From Terrabacter terrigena (lineage in GTDB: Bacteria; Actinomycetota; Actinomycetes; Actinomycetales; Dermatophilaceae), in NCBI RefSeq assembly GCF_042676085.1, contig NZ_JBHTKH010000001.1, positions 1-64,000 of the forward strand: a stretch of 64,000 bases of DNA, given 5' to 3'. Of this stretch, positions 17,479-25,790 are shown one piece after another. The notes beneath the pieces are model-generated. The model was not told where the DNA came from and searched no databases. It saw nothing but the letters and a program-made list of their open reading frames with translations. How positions within the stretch are numbered: the stretch's first letter is position 1; each line of letters starts with the position of its first letter. The position numbers and the translations under genes are program-made.

Positions 17479-17834
17479 ACCATCCGCCCCTCGGTGAAGG
17501 CGACGCCCGCCAGCACGTGGACGTGGGCGTGGAAGACGGTCTGGCCCGCCGCGCTGCCCGTGTTGACGATCATGCGGTACGCGTCGGGGACGCCCTCCTG
17601 GTCGGCCACCTGCGCGGCCAGCCGGAACACGTCGGCGAGGTCCACGTCGGACGCGGCGGCCAGCGCCCCGACCGTCGGCTCGTGCCTTCGCGGCACGACG
17701 AGCACGTGCACCGGCGCGGCAGGCTTGATGTCGCGGAAGGCGATCGACCGCTCGGACTCGGCCACGCGGTCGCCGGGGATCTCGCCGGCGACGATCTTGC
17801 AGAAGAGGCAGTCACTTGAGGTCTGCGAGGTCAT
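17475..17834 (-). CDS. HIT-domain nucleotide-binding protein (HinT-like)
   Basis: A 119-residue histidine-triad protein of the HinT branch, small dimers that hydrolyse nucleoside phosphoramidates. The N-terminal CLFCKIVAGEIP is typical, and the triad HAHVHVLAG lies near residue 100. It is encoded near rsmE-dnaJ-hrcA as in other actinobacteria, separated here by the divergently placed sigma-factor pair. It overlaps the S10 peptidase gene by 4 bp. Confidence 0.93.
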   Translation of the reverse strand: MTSQTSSDCLFCKIVAGEIPGDRVAESERSIAFRDIKPAAPVHVLVVPRRHEPTVGALAAASDVDLADVFRLAAQVADQEGVPDAYRMIVNTGSAAGQTVFHAHVHVLAGVAFTEGRMV

Positions 17835-17850
17835 GTCTGCACCCTAGGCA

Positions 17851-17878
17851 TGTCAACCTCCACGTGCACGTGCGCGTC
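17851..17878 (+). promoter_or_regulatory. Candidate ECF-type promoter (TGTCAACC-N16-CGTC)
   Basis: TGTCAACC (17851-17858) and CGTC (17875-17878) are separated by 16 bp and lie 24 bp before the start of the sigma-factor gene. AAC-rich -35 and CGTC -10 elements are typical of many actinobacterial ECF promoters, so the sigma factor may activate its own transcription. Inference from pattern only. Confidence 0.5.
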
Positions 17879-17901
17879 ATTTGTCCGTGAGAACGTTGGG
17901 T

Positions 17902-18522
17902 ATGCCGACAGGCGAGGTGAGCGAGCCGAGGTCCAGGGGCTCCGCAGGGGGCTCGGGACCCGCCCGCCCCTCCGGCACGTATGCCGCCACGGACCTCCCG
18001 ACCGACCCCGACGTCGCGATCACCGAGCTCTACCACGCGCACTGGCACCGGCTCGTGCGTCTGGCGTGGCTGCTGCTGCGTGACCAGCTGGCGGCCGAGG
18101 ACGTCGTGCAGGACGCCTTCGTCGCCACACACCGCAGCTGGGCCTCCATCCGTGACGGCGGACGCGTGGTCGGCTATCTCCAGACGGCGGTCGTCAACGG
18201 CTGCCGCTCGGTGCAGCGGCACAACGTGGTGGTCGACCGCCAGAACGCCCGCGACGCCGCAGCCGCGGACGCGCCGGGCCGCGACGCGCTCGGCAGCGCC
18301 GAGACGCACGTGCTGCGGGAGTCCGAGCGCGACGCCGTCGTCGACGCCCTACGCACCCTGCCGACCCGTCAGCGCGAGGTACTCGTCCTGCGCTACTACG
18401 GCGGGCTCTCGGAGGCACAGATCGCCGAGTCCCTCGAGATCTCCCCCGGCGCCGTCAAGACCCACGCCCACCGGGGGCTCACCGCCTTGCGGCACACCAT
18501 CGACCCCAGGGAGCTGTCATGA
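17902..18522 (+). CDS. ECF sigma factor, SigE family
   Basis: A sigma-70 family factor of about 206 residues. Region 2 is ELYHAHWHRLVRLAWLLLRDQLAAEDVVQDAFVATHR, and region 4 is LPTRQREVLVLRYYGGLSEAQIAESLEISPGAVKTHAHRGL with its helix-turn-helix. The ATG at 17902 is chosen over an in-frame TTG at 17881, which lies almost on the predicted promoter. The start codon is embedded in a GTATGCCG octamer. It overlaps the next gene by ATGA (18519-18522), pairing the sigma factor with a membrane protein that probably controls or responds to it. Confidence 0.92.
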   Translation: MPTGEVSEPRSRGSAGGSGPARPSGTYAATDLPTDPDVAITELYHAHWHRLVRLAWLLLRDQLAAEDVVQDAFVATHRSWASIRDGGRVVGYLQTAVVNGCRSVQRHNVVVDRQNARDAAAADAPGRDALGSAETHVLRESERDAVVDALRTLPTRQREVLVLRYYGGLSEAQIAESLEISPGAVKTHAHRGLTALRHTIDPRELS

Positions 18523-19694
18523 ACACCGACCCGAGGCGACCGGGCGGCCAGACGCCCGACGACGAGCCGGTCGTGATCGGTGCGGGCCTGCGGCCGGTCG
18601 AGGACCGCCTGCGGCGCGCCCTCGACTCCGAGGCGCGGACGATCAGCCCCGGCGACCGGCTCGGCGCGATCCTCACGGAGGCGCACGCCTCCGAGTCGAG
18701 CGGCCGCCGCCGGCACCACCGGTGGTTCCTTCCCGCTGCCGCGGCGGCCGCTGTGGTGCTCGTCGCCGGCACGGTGTGGGCGGTCAACCGCCCGTCGAGC
18801 TCGACCCCGCCGGTCGCGGCGACCTCCAGCACGACCGGCAACCCGTCGTCGAGCCGCTCGAGCGCAACGCCCTCGACCGGGCCGTCGAGCTTGCCGACGC
18901 AGACGGCCAGTGGTCCGACCCAGGCCACCACCGCGCCGACCAGCGTCGTCCCGCCCGTGACGACGCCGACGTCGGTGCCTGTCTACTACCTCGGGCCCGT
19001 GCGCGGGGGCGGCGGCCCGGTGCGGCTCTTCCGCGAGTTCGTGTCGACCCCGGTCGCCGCGCCCGTCACGCCGGAGGGCAAGGCGCTGGCCGCCCTGCGC
19101 CTGGCGATGGGCTCCGCACCCAAGGGGTCGCAGTACCGGTCGGCGTGGACGGGCGTGACGCCGCAGTCCGTCACCGTCGGCGCCGACTCCATCCGCGTGC
19201 GTCTGTCGGCCGGGACCAGCGACGACGCCACCCTCGCGACCGAGCAGCTCGTCTGGACCGTGCAGGCCGCCCTCGGCAAGTCGCTCCCGGTGCGCTTCGA
19301 GCTCGCCGACGGCGGCCAGGACGTCTCGCCCGGTCACACGGCCTCGTCGACGTTCAACCGGCCGAGCGACCCCATCGCCGTGCTCGAGCAGGTCGCCCCG
19401 ATCTGGGTCGACGCGCCCGCCCGGAACGGCGTCGTCAAGGCGGGCTCGACGCTGACGGCCAAGGGGGTGGCCAGCACCTTCGAGGCGAACGTCGAGTGGG
19501 AGCTGCTGCGCGACGGCGGCTCGTTCGAGAAGGGCTTCACGACGGCGTCCGAAGCAGCGCCGGCGCGAGGCAGCTACACCTTCTCGACGAAGAAGGCCCT
19601 CACAGCGGGCTCGTACGTGCTGCGGGTCTTCGAGAGCAGCGCCAAGGACGGCTCGGTCGCCTCGGAGCAGCGGATCCCCTTCGCGGCCCGCTGA
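18519..19694 (+). CDS. Membrane-anchored GerMN/Gmad2-domain protein paired with ECF sigma
   Basis: A 391-residue protein with a cytoplasmic N-terminus of about 70 residues, one membrane helix near 70-90 (FLPAAAAAAVVLVAGTVWAV), and a Ser/Thr/Pro-rich linker to about 150. A GerMN-like region follows (VYYLGPVRGGGGPVRLFREF to about 275), then a C-terminal immunoglobulin-like Gmad2 domain (VWELLRDGGSFEKGF, GSYTFSTKK). GerMN and Gmad2 are known from spore-germination and lipoprotein-type proteins. The 4-bp overlap with the sigma gene and the type II membrane topology suggest an anti-sigma or sensor role, but no zinc-finger anti-sigma motif is visible in the N-terminus. Confidence 0.75.
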   Translation: MNTDPRRPGGQTPDDEPVVIGAGLRPVEDRLRRALDSEARTISPGDRLGAILTEAHASESSGRRRHHRWFLPAAAAAAVVLVAGTVWAVNRPSSSTPPVAATSSTTGNPSSSRSSATPSTGPSSLPTQTASGPTQATTAPTSVVPPVTTPTSVPVYYLGPVRGGGGPVRLFREFVSTPVAAPVTPEGKALAALRLAMGSAPKGSQYRSAWTGVTPQSVTVGADSIRVRLSAGTSDDATLATEQLVWTVQAALGKSLPVRFELADGGQDVSPGHTASSTFNRPSDPIAVLEQVAPIWVDAPARNGVVKAGSTLTAKGVASTFEANVEWELLRDGGSFEKGFTTASEAAPARGSYTFSTKKALTAGSYVLRVFESSAKDGSVASEQRIPFAAR

Positions 19695-19781
19695 CACACG
19701 CATCGATCGGGAGAGCGCTGCGTCAACGGCCCCGAGACCGCCCAGCGCGTGACGGAGCGCACGTTCCGGTCGTGGTGGGCG

Positions 19782-20525
19782 TCAGCGCCAGCGGGTGCGG
19801 GCGCTGAGCACGGCGAGGGCCGCCGGGCCGGCGGACGACGCGCGCAGGATCGTCGACCCGAGGCGCACGGGGCGGGCCCCGGCAGTGCGCAGGGCCTCGA
19901 CCTCGCGATCGGTGATGCCGCCCTCCGGGCCGACGACGAGGAGCACGTCGCCCTGCGTCGGCAGCTCGACGGAGGCGAGCGGCTCCGTGGCGTCCTCGTG
20001 GAGCACCAGGGCCAGGGCCGACTCCCCCACCCGGGCCACGAGCGGGGCGAGCCCGACCGCGGGCGACGTCACCGGCACACGGGAGCGGCGGGACTGCTTG
20101 GTCGCCCGGGTCACCACGGCCGCCCACTTCGCGAGCGACTTCGCGGCGCGCTCACCGCGCCACACGACGACAGAGCGCTCCGCCTGCCACGGGACGACCT
20201 CGTCGACACCGAGCTCGGTCGCGGCCTCGATGGCCTGCTCGTCGCGGTCGCCCTTGGCCAGGGCCTGCACGAGGACGAACCGCGTGGGCGGTGCGGGCTC
20301 GTCGGTGACTGCGAGCACCGTCCCCCGCACCCACGACCGGTCGACGTCGGTGGCCTCGAGCAGGACGCGGCGCCCGGCACCGTCGGCGACGAAGTAGCGT
20401 TCGCCCACGCGCAGGCGCACGACGGCGCCGGCGTGGCGGCCCTCGTCGCCGTCGAGCAGCAGCGACGCGCCCTCGACCGCCGCGGCGACCGAGGTCGGCT
20501 CGCCGAGGAAGAGCTGGTGGGTCAC
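19782..20525 (-). CDS. rsmE: 16S rRNA m3U1498 methyltransferase RsmE
   Basis: A 247-residue SPOUT-fold methyltransferase that methylates N3 of U1498 in 16S rRNA. Family features are an N-terminal PUA-like domain (HAGAVVRLRVGERYFVADG) and the C-terminal knot region LLVVGPEGGITDREVEAL followed by LGSTILRASSAGPAAL. It lies 18 bp downstream of dnaJ on the same strand, as usual in actinobacteria. Confidence 0.95.
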   Translation of the reverse strand: MTHQLFLGEPTSVAAAVEGASLLLDGDEGRHAGAVVRLRVGERYFVADGAGRRVLLEATDVDRSWVRGTVLAVTDEPAPPTRFVLVQALAKGDRDEQAIEAATELGVDEVVPWQAERSVVVWRGERAAKSLAKWAAVVTRATKQSRRSRVPVTSPAVGLAPLVARVGESALALVLHEDATEPLASVELPTQGDVLLVVGPEGGITDREVEALRTAGARPVRLGSTILRASSAGPAALAVLSARTRWR

Positions 20526-20543
20526 CGGGCGCTCACGGGGAGG

Positions 20544-21677
20544 TCACTTCTCCTTGAAGGCGTCGCGCAGCTTGCCGAAGAGCCCCTTGTTGGCCGGGGC
20601 GAGACGGCCCTCGGGCCGCTCCTCGCCGCGCAGCGCCGCGAACTGCCGCAGCAGCTCCTGCTGCTCGTCGGTCAGGCGCGTCGGCGTCATGACCGTGGCG
20701 TGGACGAGCAGGTCGCCGCGGCCGCCGTGCCGCAGGTGCGTCACCCCGAGACCGCGCAGCGTCAGGACGTCACCGCTCTGCGTGCCGGCCTTGATCTCGA
20801 GGTCCTGCATGCCGTCGAACGTCGAGAGCTTGAAGCTCGTGCCGAGCGCGGCGGCGGCCATCGGCAGCTCGACGCTGCAGTGCAGGTCGTCCCCGCGGCG
20901 AGTGTAGGTCTCGTGGTTGAGGACGCGGATCTCGACGTAGAGGTCGGCGGCCGGGCCGTTGCCGGGGCCGACCTCACCCTCACCGGTGAGCTGGATGCGG
21001 GTGCCGGTGTCGACACCGGCGGGCACCTTGAGCTTGAGCGAGCGACGGGTGCGCACGCGGCCGTCGCCGGAGCAGTCGTGGCACGGGTCGGTGAGGGTCG
21101 AGCCGTAGCCCTGGCAGTTGACGCACGGACGCGAGGTCATCACCTGGCCGAGGAAGCTGCGCTGGACCTGCTGCACCTCGCCGGCGCCCTTGCAGATGGG
21201 GCAGGTCTGCCGGCCCGTGCCGGGCTCGGCGCCGTCGCCGCCGCAGCGGTTGCAGCCCACCGCGGTATCGAGCGCGAGCTCCTCCTCCGAGCCGAAGACG
21301 GCCTTGGCGAGGTCGAGGTCGAGCCGCACGAGGGCGTCCTGCCCGCGCTGCGTGCGCGGCCGAGGGCCACGCGTGCCCGCCGTCGCCCCCGCTCCGAAGA
21401 AGGCGTCCATGACGTCGCTGAACGAGAACCCGGCACCGGCGCCGAAGCCGGCGCCGCCACCGCTGGCGAACGGGTCGGCGCCCATGTCGAACGACTGGCG
21501 CTTCTGCGGGTCGGACAGCACGTCGTACGCCTGCGACACCCGCTTGAACTCCTCCTCGGCCTCGGCGCCGGGGTTCACGTCGGGGTGCAGCTTGCGGGCG
21601 AGCCGACGGTAGGCCTTCTTGATCTCCTCCTGGCTCGCGTCGCGCGAGACACCGAGGACGGCGTAGTAGTCGTTCAA
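20544..21677 (-). CDS. dnaJ: Chaperone protein DnaJ (second copy, hrcA-linked)
   Basis: A 377-residue type I DnaJ, the Hsp40 co-chaperone that delivers unfolded proteins to DnaK. The J domain (residues 1-70) has HPD in KLHPDVNPG, followed by a Gly/Phe region. Four zinc repeats are present (CNRCGGDG, CPICKGAG, CVNCQGYG, CHDCSGDG), then the C-terminal substrate domains. I start it at a TTG (LNDYYAVLG) with AAGGAA upstream; this matches the family N-terminus and removes 47 noise codons. Linkage to hrcA marks it as the DnaJ2-type copy. Confidence 0.95.
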   Translation of the reverse strand: MNDYYAVLGVSRDASQEEIKKAYRRLARKLHPDVNPGAEAEEEFKRVSQAYDVLSDPQKRQSFDMGADPFASGGGAGFGAGAGFSFSDVMDAFFGAGATAGTRGPRPRTQRGQDALVRLDLDLAKAVFGSEEELALDTAVGCNRCGGDGAEPGTGRQTCPICKGAGEVQQVQRSFLGQVMTSRPCVNCQGYGSTLTDPCHDCSGDGRVRTRRSLKLKVPAGVDTGTRIQLTGEGEVGPGNGPAADLYVEIRVLNHETYTRRGDDLHCSVELPMAAAALGTSFKLSTFDGMQDLEIKAGTQSGDVLTLRGLGVTHLRHGGRGDLLVHATVMTPTRLTDEQQELLRQFAALRGEERPEGRLAPANKGLFGKLRDAFKEK

Positions 21678-21765
21678 GCTGGGATTCCTTCGGTACGTGG
21701 TGCGTTCGGTTCTGCGCAGCGGTGCGCCGGTGGGTGCGTGAGGTGTCGAAGCGGGTCGGAGCCGG

Positions 21766-22812
21766 TCAGGTGGCCTGGTTCTCGTCGAGGATCTCGGAGA
21801 CGTAGCGCGCGACTGCACGGACCGACGCCATCGTCGTGGGGTAGTCCATGCGGGTCGGGCCCAGCACCCCGAGGCTGGCCACGCGCTCGGACCCGGACCC
21901 GTAGCCGACGGACACGAGCGAGGTGGTCTGCAGGCCCGTCACGGGGTTCTCGGAGCCGATGCGCACGGAGACGAGGTCGGGGTCGTCGCCCAGCTGGCCG
22001 AGCAGGCGCAACAGTGTCACGTGCTCCTCGAGGGCCTCGAGGATGGGCCCGATGGTGCGCGGGAAGTCAGCACCGGCTCGTGCGAGGTTGGCTTGACCGG
22101 CCAGCACGACGCGCTCCTCGCGCTCCTCGACGAGCGCGTCACCGAGGGCCGAGACGACGGCCCGCATCGCAGCACGGTCGACCTCGTCGGTCTCGTCGAC
22201 GAGGCGCCGCAGCCGCGTGGCGGCGACGGTGAACGGCACGCCGGCGGCGACGTCGTTGATGCGCGTGCGGATCGACGACACGAGGGCCTCGCCGTCGGCG
22301 TCGGACAGGACCCGGCCGGTGTCGACCACTCGCTGCTCGACGCGGCCGGTGTTGACGATGAGCACGATCATCAGGTGCGACGAGCCCAACGGGACGAGCT
22401 CGATGTGGCGCACGGTCGACCTGGTCAGCGAGGGGTACTGCACGACGGCGACCTGGCGGGTCAGGCTGGCGAGCAGGCGCACGGTGCGGTCGACGACGTC
22501 GTCGAGGTCGACGGCACCCTCGAGGAACTGGCTGATGGCGCGTCGCTCACCCGAGCTGAGGGGCTTGACCGCGCTGAGCCGGTCGACGAACACGCGGTAG
22601 CCGGCGTCGGTGGGCACCCGGCCGGCCGACGTGTGCGGAGCGTGGATGAGGCCCTCCTCCTCGAGCAGGGCCATGTCGTTGCGCACCGTCGCCGCGCTCA
22701 CCCCGAGGTGGTGTCGTTCGACGAGGGCCTTGCTGCCGACCGGCTCGGAGGTCTGCACGTAGTCCTGGACGATGGCGCGCAGCACCATGAGCCTGCGGTC
22801 CTCGCTCATCAC
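21766..22812 (-). CDS. hrcA: Heat-inducible transcription repressor HrcA
   Basis: A 348-residue HrcA, the repressor that binds CIRCE elements to hold heat-shock operons off. The N-terminal winged-helix segment VERHHLGVSAATVRNDMALLEEEGLIHAPHTSAGRVPTDAGYRVFVD is diagnostic, with a GAF-like domain behind it. A good CIRCE element lies about 100 bp upstream (22903-22927), so the hrcA-dnaJ operon is autoregulated. The gap of 88 bp to dnaJ is consistent with one transcript. Confidence 0.97.
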   Translation of the reverse strand: MMSEDRRLMVLRAIVQDYVQTSEPVGSKALVERHHLGVSAATVRNDMALLEEEGLIHAPHTSAGRVPTDAGYRVFVDRLSAVKPLSSGERRAISQFLEGAVDLDDVVDRTVRLLASLTRQVAVVQYPSLTRSTVRHIELVPLGSSHLMIVLIVNTGRVEQRVVDTGRVLSDADGEALVSSIRTRINDVAAGVPFTVAATRLRRLVDETDEVDRAAMRAVVSALGDALVEEREERVVLAGQANLARAGADFPRTIGPILEALEEHVTLLRLLGQLGDDPDLVSVRIGSENPVTGLQTTSLVSVGYGSGSERVASLGVLGPTRMDYPTTMASVRAVARYVSEILDENQAT

Positions 22813-22902
22813 CTACCTCCTTCACGGTTGGGCCATCGGCGACCGACGGACGGCTCGGAGCGCCGCGGGTGCGGGCGAGGCTCCCTGCGGCGGCACCTGC
22901 TC

Positions 22903-22927
22903 TGGCACTCTCGGTCAGCGAGTGCCA
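22903..22927. promoter_or_regulatory. CIRCE element (HrcA operator)
   Basis: TGGCACTC-N9-GAGTGCCA is a perfect 8-bp inverted repeat with the exact nine-base spacing of CIRCE (TTAGCACTC-N9-GAGTGCTAA). It lies about 90 bp upstream of hrcA and 120 bp from the divergent DUF3097 gene. Confidence 0.93.
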
Positions 22928-23046
22928 AGTCTACGACGTGACGCGCCGATCTCCGATTTCATCCAACCGTATGCCGCCTCGCCACCTTCCGGTCGCCCGC
23001 GTGGCGCGCGCGCCGGGGCCGGCCCGGCGGCATACGCTCGCTTGTC

Positions 23047-23931
23047 GTGTCTCCCAACGACCGATACGGATCCGACGTGCTGAGCGGTGACTGGCGCGCC
23101 CCGAAGCGCGGCCGGTCGACGCCGACCCCGGCCGAGCCCGACCTCGTCGTCGAGGAGGTCGAGACGGGCTGGGTGGGTGCCGTCGTGCGCGTCGAGAAGG
23201 CCGGTGGCATGCACGTCGTGCACCTCGAGGACCGGCGCGGCCGCACCAAGGCCTTCCCGCTCGGCCCGGGCTTCCTCCTCGACGGCGCCCCCGTCACCCT
23301 GACGCCTCCGGTCGCCGCCTCTGGCGCGGCCCTGGCCGAGGCCCGAAAGGCCGCGTCACGCACCGCGAGCGGGTCCGTGGCCGTGGCCGGGGCGAGGGCG
23401 AAGGTCGCCAGCGGCTCGCGCATCTACGTCGAGGGCCGCCACGACGCCGAGCTCGTCGAGAAGGTGTGGGGCGACGACCTGCGCGTCGAGGGCGTCGTCG
23501 TCGAGCTCATGGACGGCGTCGACGACCTCGCGGGCATCATCGCGGAGTTCCAGCCCGGCCCCGGGCGCCGCCTCGGGGTGCTCGTCGACCACCTGGTGCC
23601 GGGCACCAAGGAGGCCCGCATCGTCGGGCAGGCGCAGGCCCTTCCGGGCCTCGCCCAGCACGTGAGGATCCTGGGCCACCCGTACGTCGACGTCTGGCAG
23701 TCGGTGCGGCCCGAACGGCTCGGCTGGCAGCAGTGGCCGGTCATCCCGCGGGGCACGTCGTGGAAGCACGGCATCTGCGCGGAGCTCGGCTGGGCGCACG
23801 CGAGCCAGGCCGACATCGCGAACGCGTGGAAGCGCATCCTCGGCACGGTGCGCACGTACGCCGACCTCGAGCCGACGCTGCTCGCCAGCGTCGAGGAGCT
23901 CATCGACTTCGTCACCGAGCCCGGTGCCTGA
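23047..23931 (+). CDS. DUF3097 family protein
   Basis: A 294-residue actinobacterial protein of the DUF3097 family, function unknown. The central part, SRIYVEGRHDAELVEKVWGDDLRVEGVVVELMDGVDDL, resembles a Toprim-like fold with an early glutamate. The C-terminal half is well conserved in the family (WQQWPVIPRGTSWKHGICAELGW). The N-terminus, with a small beta-rich region (GWVGAVVRVEKAGGMHVVHLEDRRGRTKAFPL), precedes it. The start is a GTG at 23047. It is transcribed divergently from hrcA across a 234-bp region holding CIRCE and two inverted GTATGCCG octamers. Confidence 0.88.
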   Translation: MSPNDRYGSDVLSGDWRAPKRGRSTPTPAEPDLVVEEVETGWVGAVVRVEKAGGMHVVHLEDRRGRTKAFPLGPGFLLDGAPVTLTPPVAASGAALAEARKAASRTASGSVAVAGARAKVASGSRIYVEGRHDAELVEKVWGDDLRVEGVVVELMDGVDDLAGIIAEFQPGPGRRLGVLVDHLVPGTKEARIVGQAQALPGLAQHVRILGHPYVDVWQSVRPERLGWQQWPVIPRGTSWKHGICAELGWAHASQADIANAWKRILGTVRTYADLEPTLLASVEELIDFVTEPGA

Positions 23932-23934
23932 CCC

Positions 23935-25623
23935 CTACTTCTTGAAGTAGCCCTGCACGTCGACGACGAGGTTCGTCTCGGCCGACGTGTGCACGGTGAT
24001 CGAGCCGTCGGCCGCCACCGGGACGATGACCCAGTTGGCCCGCGTGCGCGCGGCCGGAACCGTGAGGCTCGGCGAGGCGGGCCTCGCAAGGCCCGTCGGG
24101 TAGGCGGTGACCGAGGTCGTGGCAGTCGGCGTGACGGCCGCCAACGTCACCGAGACGGCGCTGACCCCCACGTTCGGCACTCCACCACGCCCGAGCACCG
24201 GCACCGTGATCGTGGCTCCGGCGGCCACCCGACCGGCCGGCGCGCCCAGCCCGCTGCGCGTGTCGACGATCCGCGCCGGGGTGACGGCCACGTGGTCGGC
24301 TCCGGTCCGGAACCAGCCGACGACGTCGACGAGCACGTCGGTCTCGGCCGTCGAGTGGATCGTCACCTTGCCCCCGGTGCCGAGCCTCGAGACGACCATC
24401 CCGGTCATCGACGTGGTCGCCTCGTAGCCGACGTGCGCCGTTGCCGGGCGGGTCGACCCCGACGGGTATGCCGTCAACCAGCCGCCGGCGGACGGCGCGG
24501 CTGCCGAGATGTCCAGGGCGACCGCGGACGCCCCGGTGGCGGGCACGATCCCCGCCCCCGCGACCGGCAGGTCGACCGTGCCACCCGCGGGGATGCGCAC
24601 CTGCGGGGCGCCGAGGCCGCTGCGGGTGTCGAGTACGCGGGTCGGCGTGACGGGCACGAGGTGCCCGGTCGTGGGGTACCAACCGACGACCTCGGCCACG
24701 AGGTTCGCCGCGGCGGACGTGTAGAGGCGCACCTTGCCGTCGGTCCCGAGGCGGGCCGGGACGAGCTCGCTGATGGTCGCACCGGACGCGTACGACACGC
24801 TGCGCGACCCCGGGCGCACGGCGCCCGACGGGTAGGAGGTGAGGTAGCCGGCCGCAGCGGGCGCGGTGACCGTGACGTTGAGGACGGCGGTCCCGACGCC
24901 GCCGGTCGGGACACCGGCGCGGCCACCCACCTGGACGGCGATCGACGCGCCGGCCGCGACCTTCGCCGCGGGGGCGCCGAGCCCGGTGCGGGTGTCGAGG
25001 ACGCGGGTCGGGGTCACGGCCCGGTAGACGTCGGTGTCGACGACGGTGGCGCCCTGGTCCTTGAGGTGGATGAAGCCGTTCGGCCACTTGCCGCCCGTGC
25101 GGGTGACCTTGCGCCACCTGAAGTCGCCGCCCCAGTTGTCCTCGGAGACGAGGATCTCGTCGGCGGAGACCACGCGCTCGACGTAGGCGACGTGCCCGGT
25201 GGCCGAGAACGAGGTGTTCCACCAGGCGACCGAGCCGACCGCCGGGTCGTCGTTCGTGCGGTCGGCGAAGGCCGGACCCCAGTTGTAGGCGTTTCCCGAG
25301 AGCGTGGCCGGCTTGACGTTGGGCAGGCCGTTCTGGACGAGCCGGTAGGCGACGTAGTTGGTGCAGTTGTGCCCGGTGGACTGGCGCCACCAGCTCGTCG
25401 TGGCGTTCGTCGTGTAGCCCGAGTTCGGGTAGCCGGCGGTCTGGCAGGGGTCGTAGCCGGTGCACAGGACGATCCACTCGGCCGACCGGGCAGGACCGGC
25501 GAGGCCAACGGTCCCGACGAGCAGCGAGACGACGGCGACGAGCAGAGCCAGAGCCCTGGACCGGACGGTCCGAAGGGTCGACGGGTGCCCGTCCTGCTCG
25601 TGGGGGCGGCGCGCCAGTCGCAT
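23935..25623 (-). CDS. Secreted CHAP-domain peptidase with three C-terminal beta repeats
   Basis: A 562-residue exported protein. Residues 1-48 form a long signal peptide ending near GPARSAEW. A CHAP amidase/endopeptidase domain follows to about 190, with the catalytic cysteine in GHNCTNYVAYRL and histidine in ATGHVAYVE; such enzymes cut peptidoglycan peptides. The rest is three repeats of about 120 residues, each opening with VTPTRVLDTRxGLGAP or a variant and ending in VxDVxGxF-like sequence, as found on many actinobacterial cell-wall enzymes. The stop lies 4 bp from the DUF3097 stop (convergent). A 12-bp palindrome lies upstream at 25748. Confidence 0.88.
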   Translation of the reverse strand: MRLARRPHEQDGHPSTLRTVRSRALALLVAVVSLLVGTVGLAGPARSAEWIVLCTGYDPCQTAGYPNSGYTTNATTSWWRQSTGHNCTNYVAYRLVQNGLPNVKPATLSGNAYNWGPAFADRTNDDPAVGSVAWWNTSFSATGHVAYVERVVSADEILVSEDNWGGDFRWRKVTRTGGKWPNGFIHLKDQGATVVDTDVYRAVTPTRVLDTRTGLGAPAAKVAAGASIAVQVGGRAGVPTGGVGTAVLNVTVTAPAAAGYLTSYPSGAVRPGSRSVSYASGATISELVPARLGTDGKVRLYTSAAANLVAEVVGWYPTTGHLVPVTPTRVLDTRSGLGAPQVRIPAGGTVDLPVAGAGIVPATGASAVALDISAAAPSAGGWLTAYPSGSTRPATAHVGYEATTSMTGMVVSRLGTGGKVTIHSTAETDVLVDVVGWFRTGADHVAVTPARIVDTRSGLGAPAGRVAAGATITVPVLGRGGVPNVGVSAVSVTLAAVTPTATTSVTAYPTGLARPASPSLTVPAARTRANWVIVPVAADGSITVHTSAETNLVVDVQGYFKK

Positions 25624-25747
25624 GTGGTCTCCCGTGATCGGCCGTGGGTGCTCACGGAAATGTAGGACATTCGGGCCACAGGATGACTGGTTTCCCAGAA
25701 ATCCCTCGCGACACGCCAGACAGGATGCGCAACACGCAACATCAAGT

Positions 25748-25775
25748 GTGCTAATGACACCGCTGTCATTAGCAC
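25748..25775. promoter_or_regulatory. Perfect 12-bp inverted repeat between ALDH and CHAP genes
   Basis: GTGCTAATGACA (25748-25759) and TGTCATTAGCAC (25764-25775) are exact complements around a CCGC centre. The element is AT-rich within a GC-rich genome. It lies 16 bp past the aldehyde-dehydrogenase stop and 125 bp before the CHAP gene start, both on the minus strand. It may be the ALDH terminator (no U-run seen) or a dimeric-repressor operator for the CHAP gene. Confidence 0.6.
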
Positions 25776-25790
25776 TGCGTTCTCGGCCGG

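Noticed and set aside
25748..25775. Second CIRCE element
   Set aside because: It contains TTAGCAC but the arm order and spacing differ from CIRCE (4-bp centre rather than nine).
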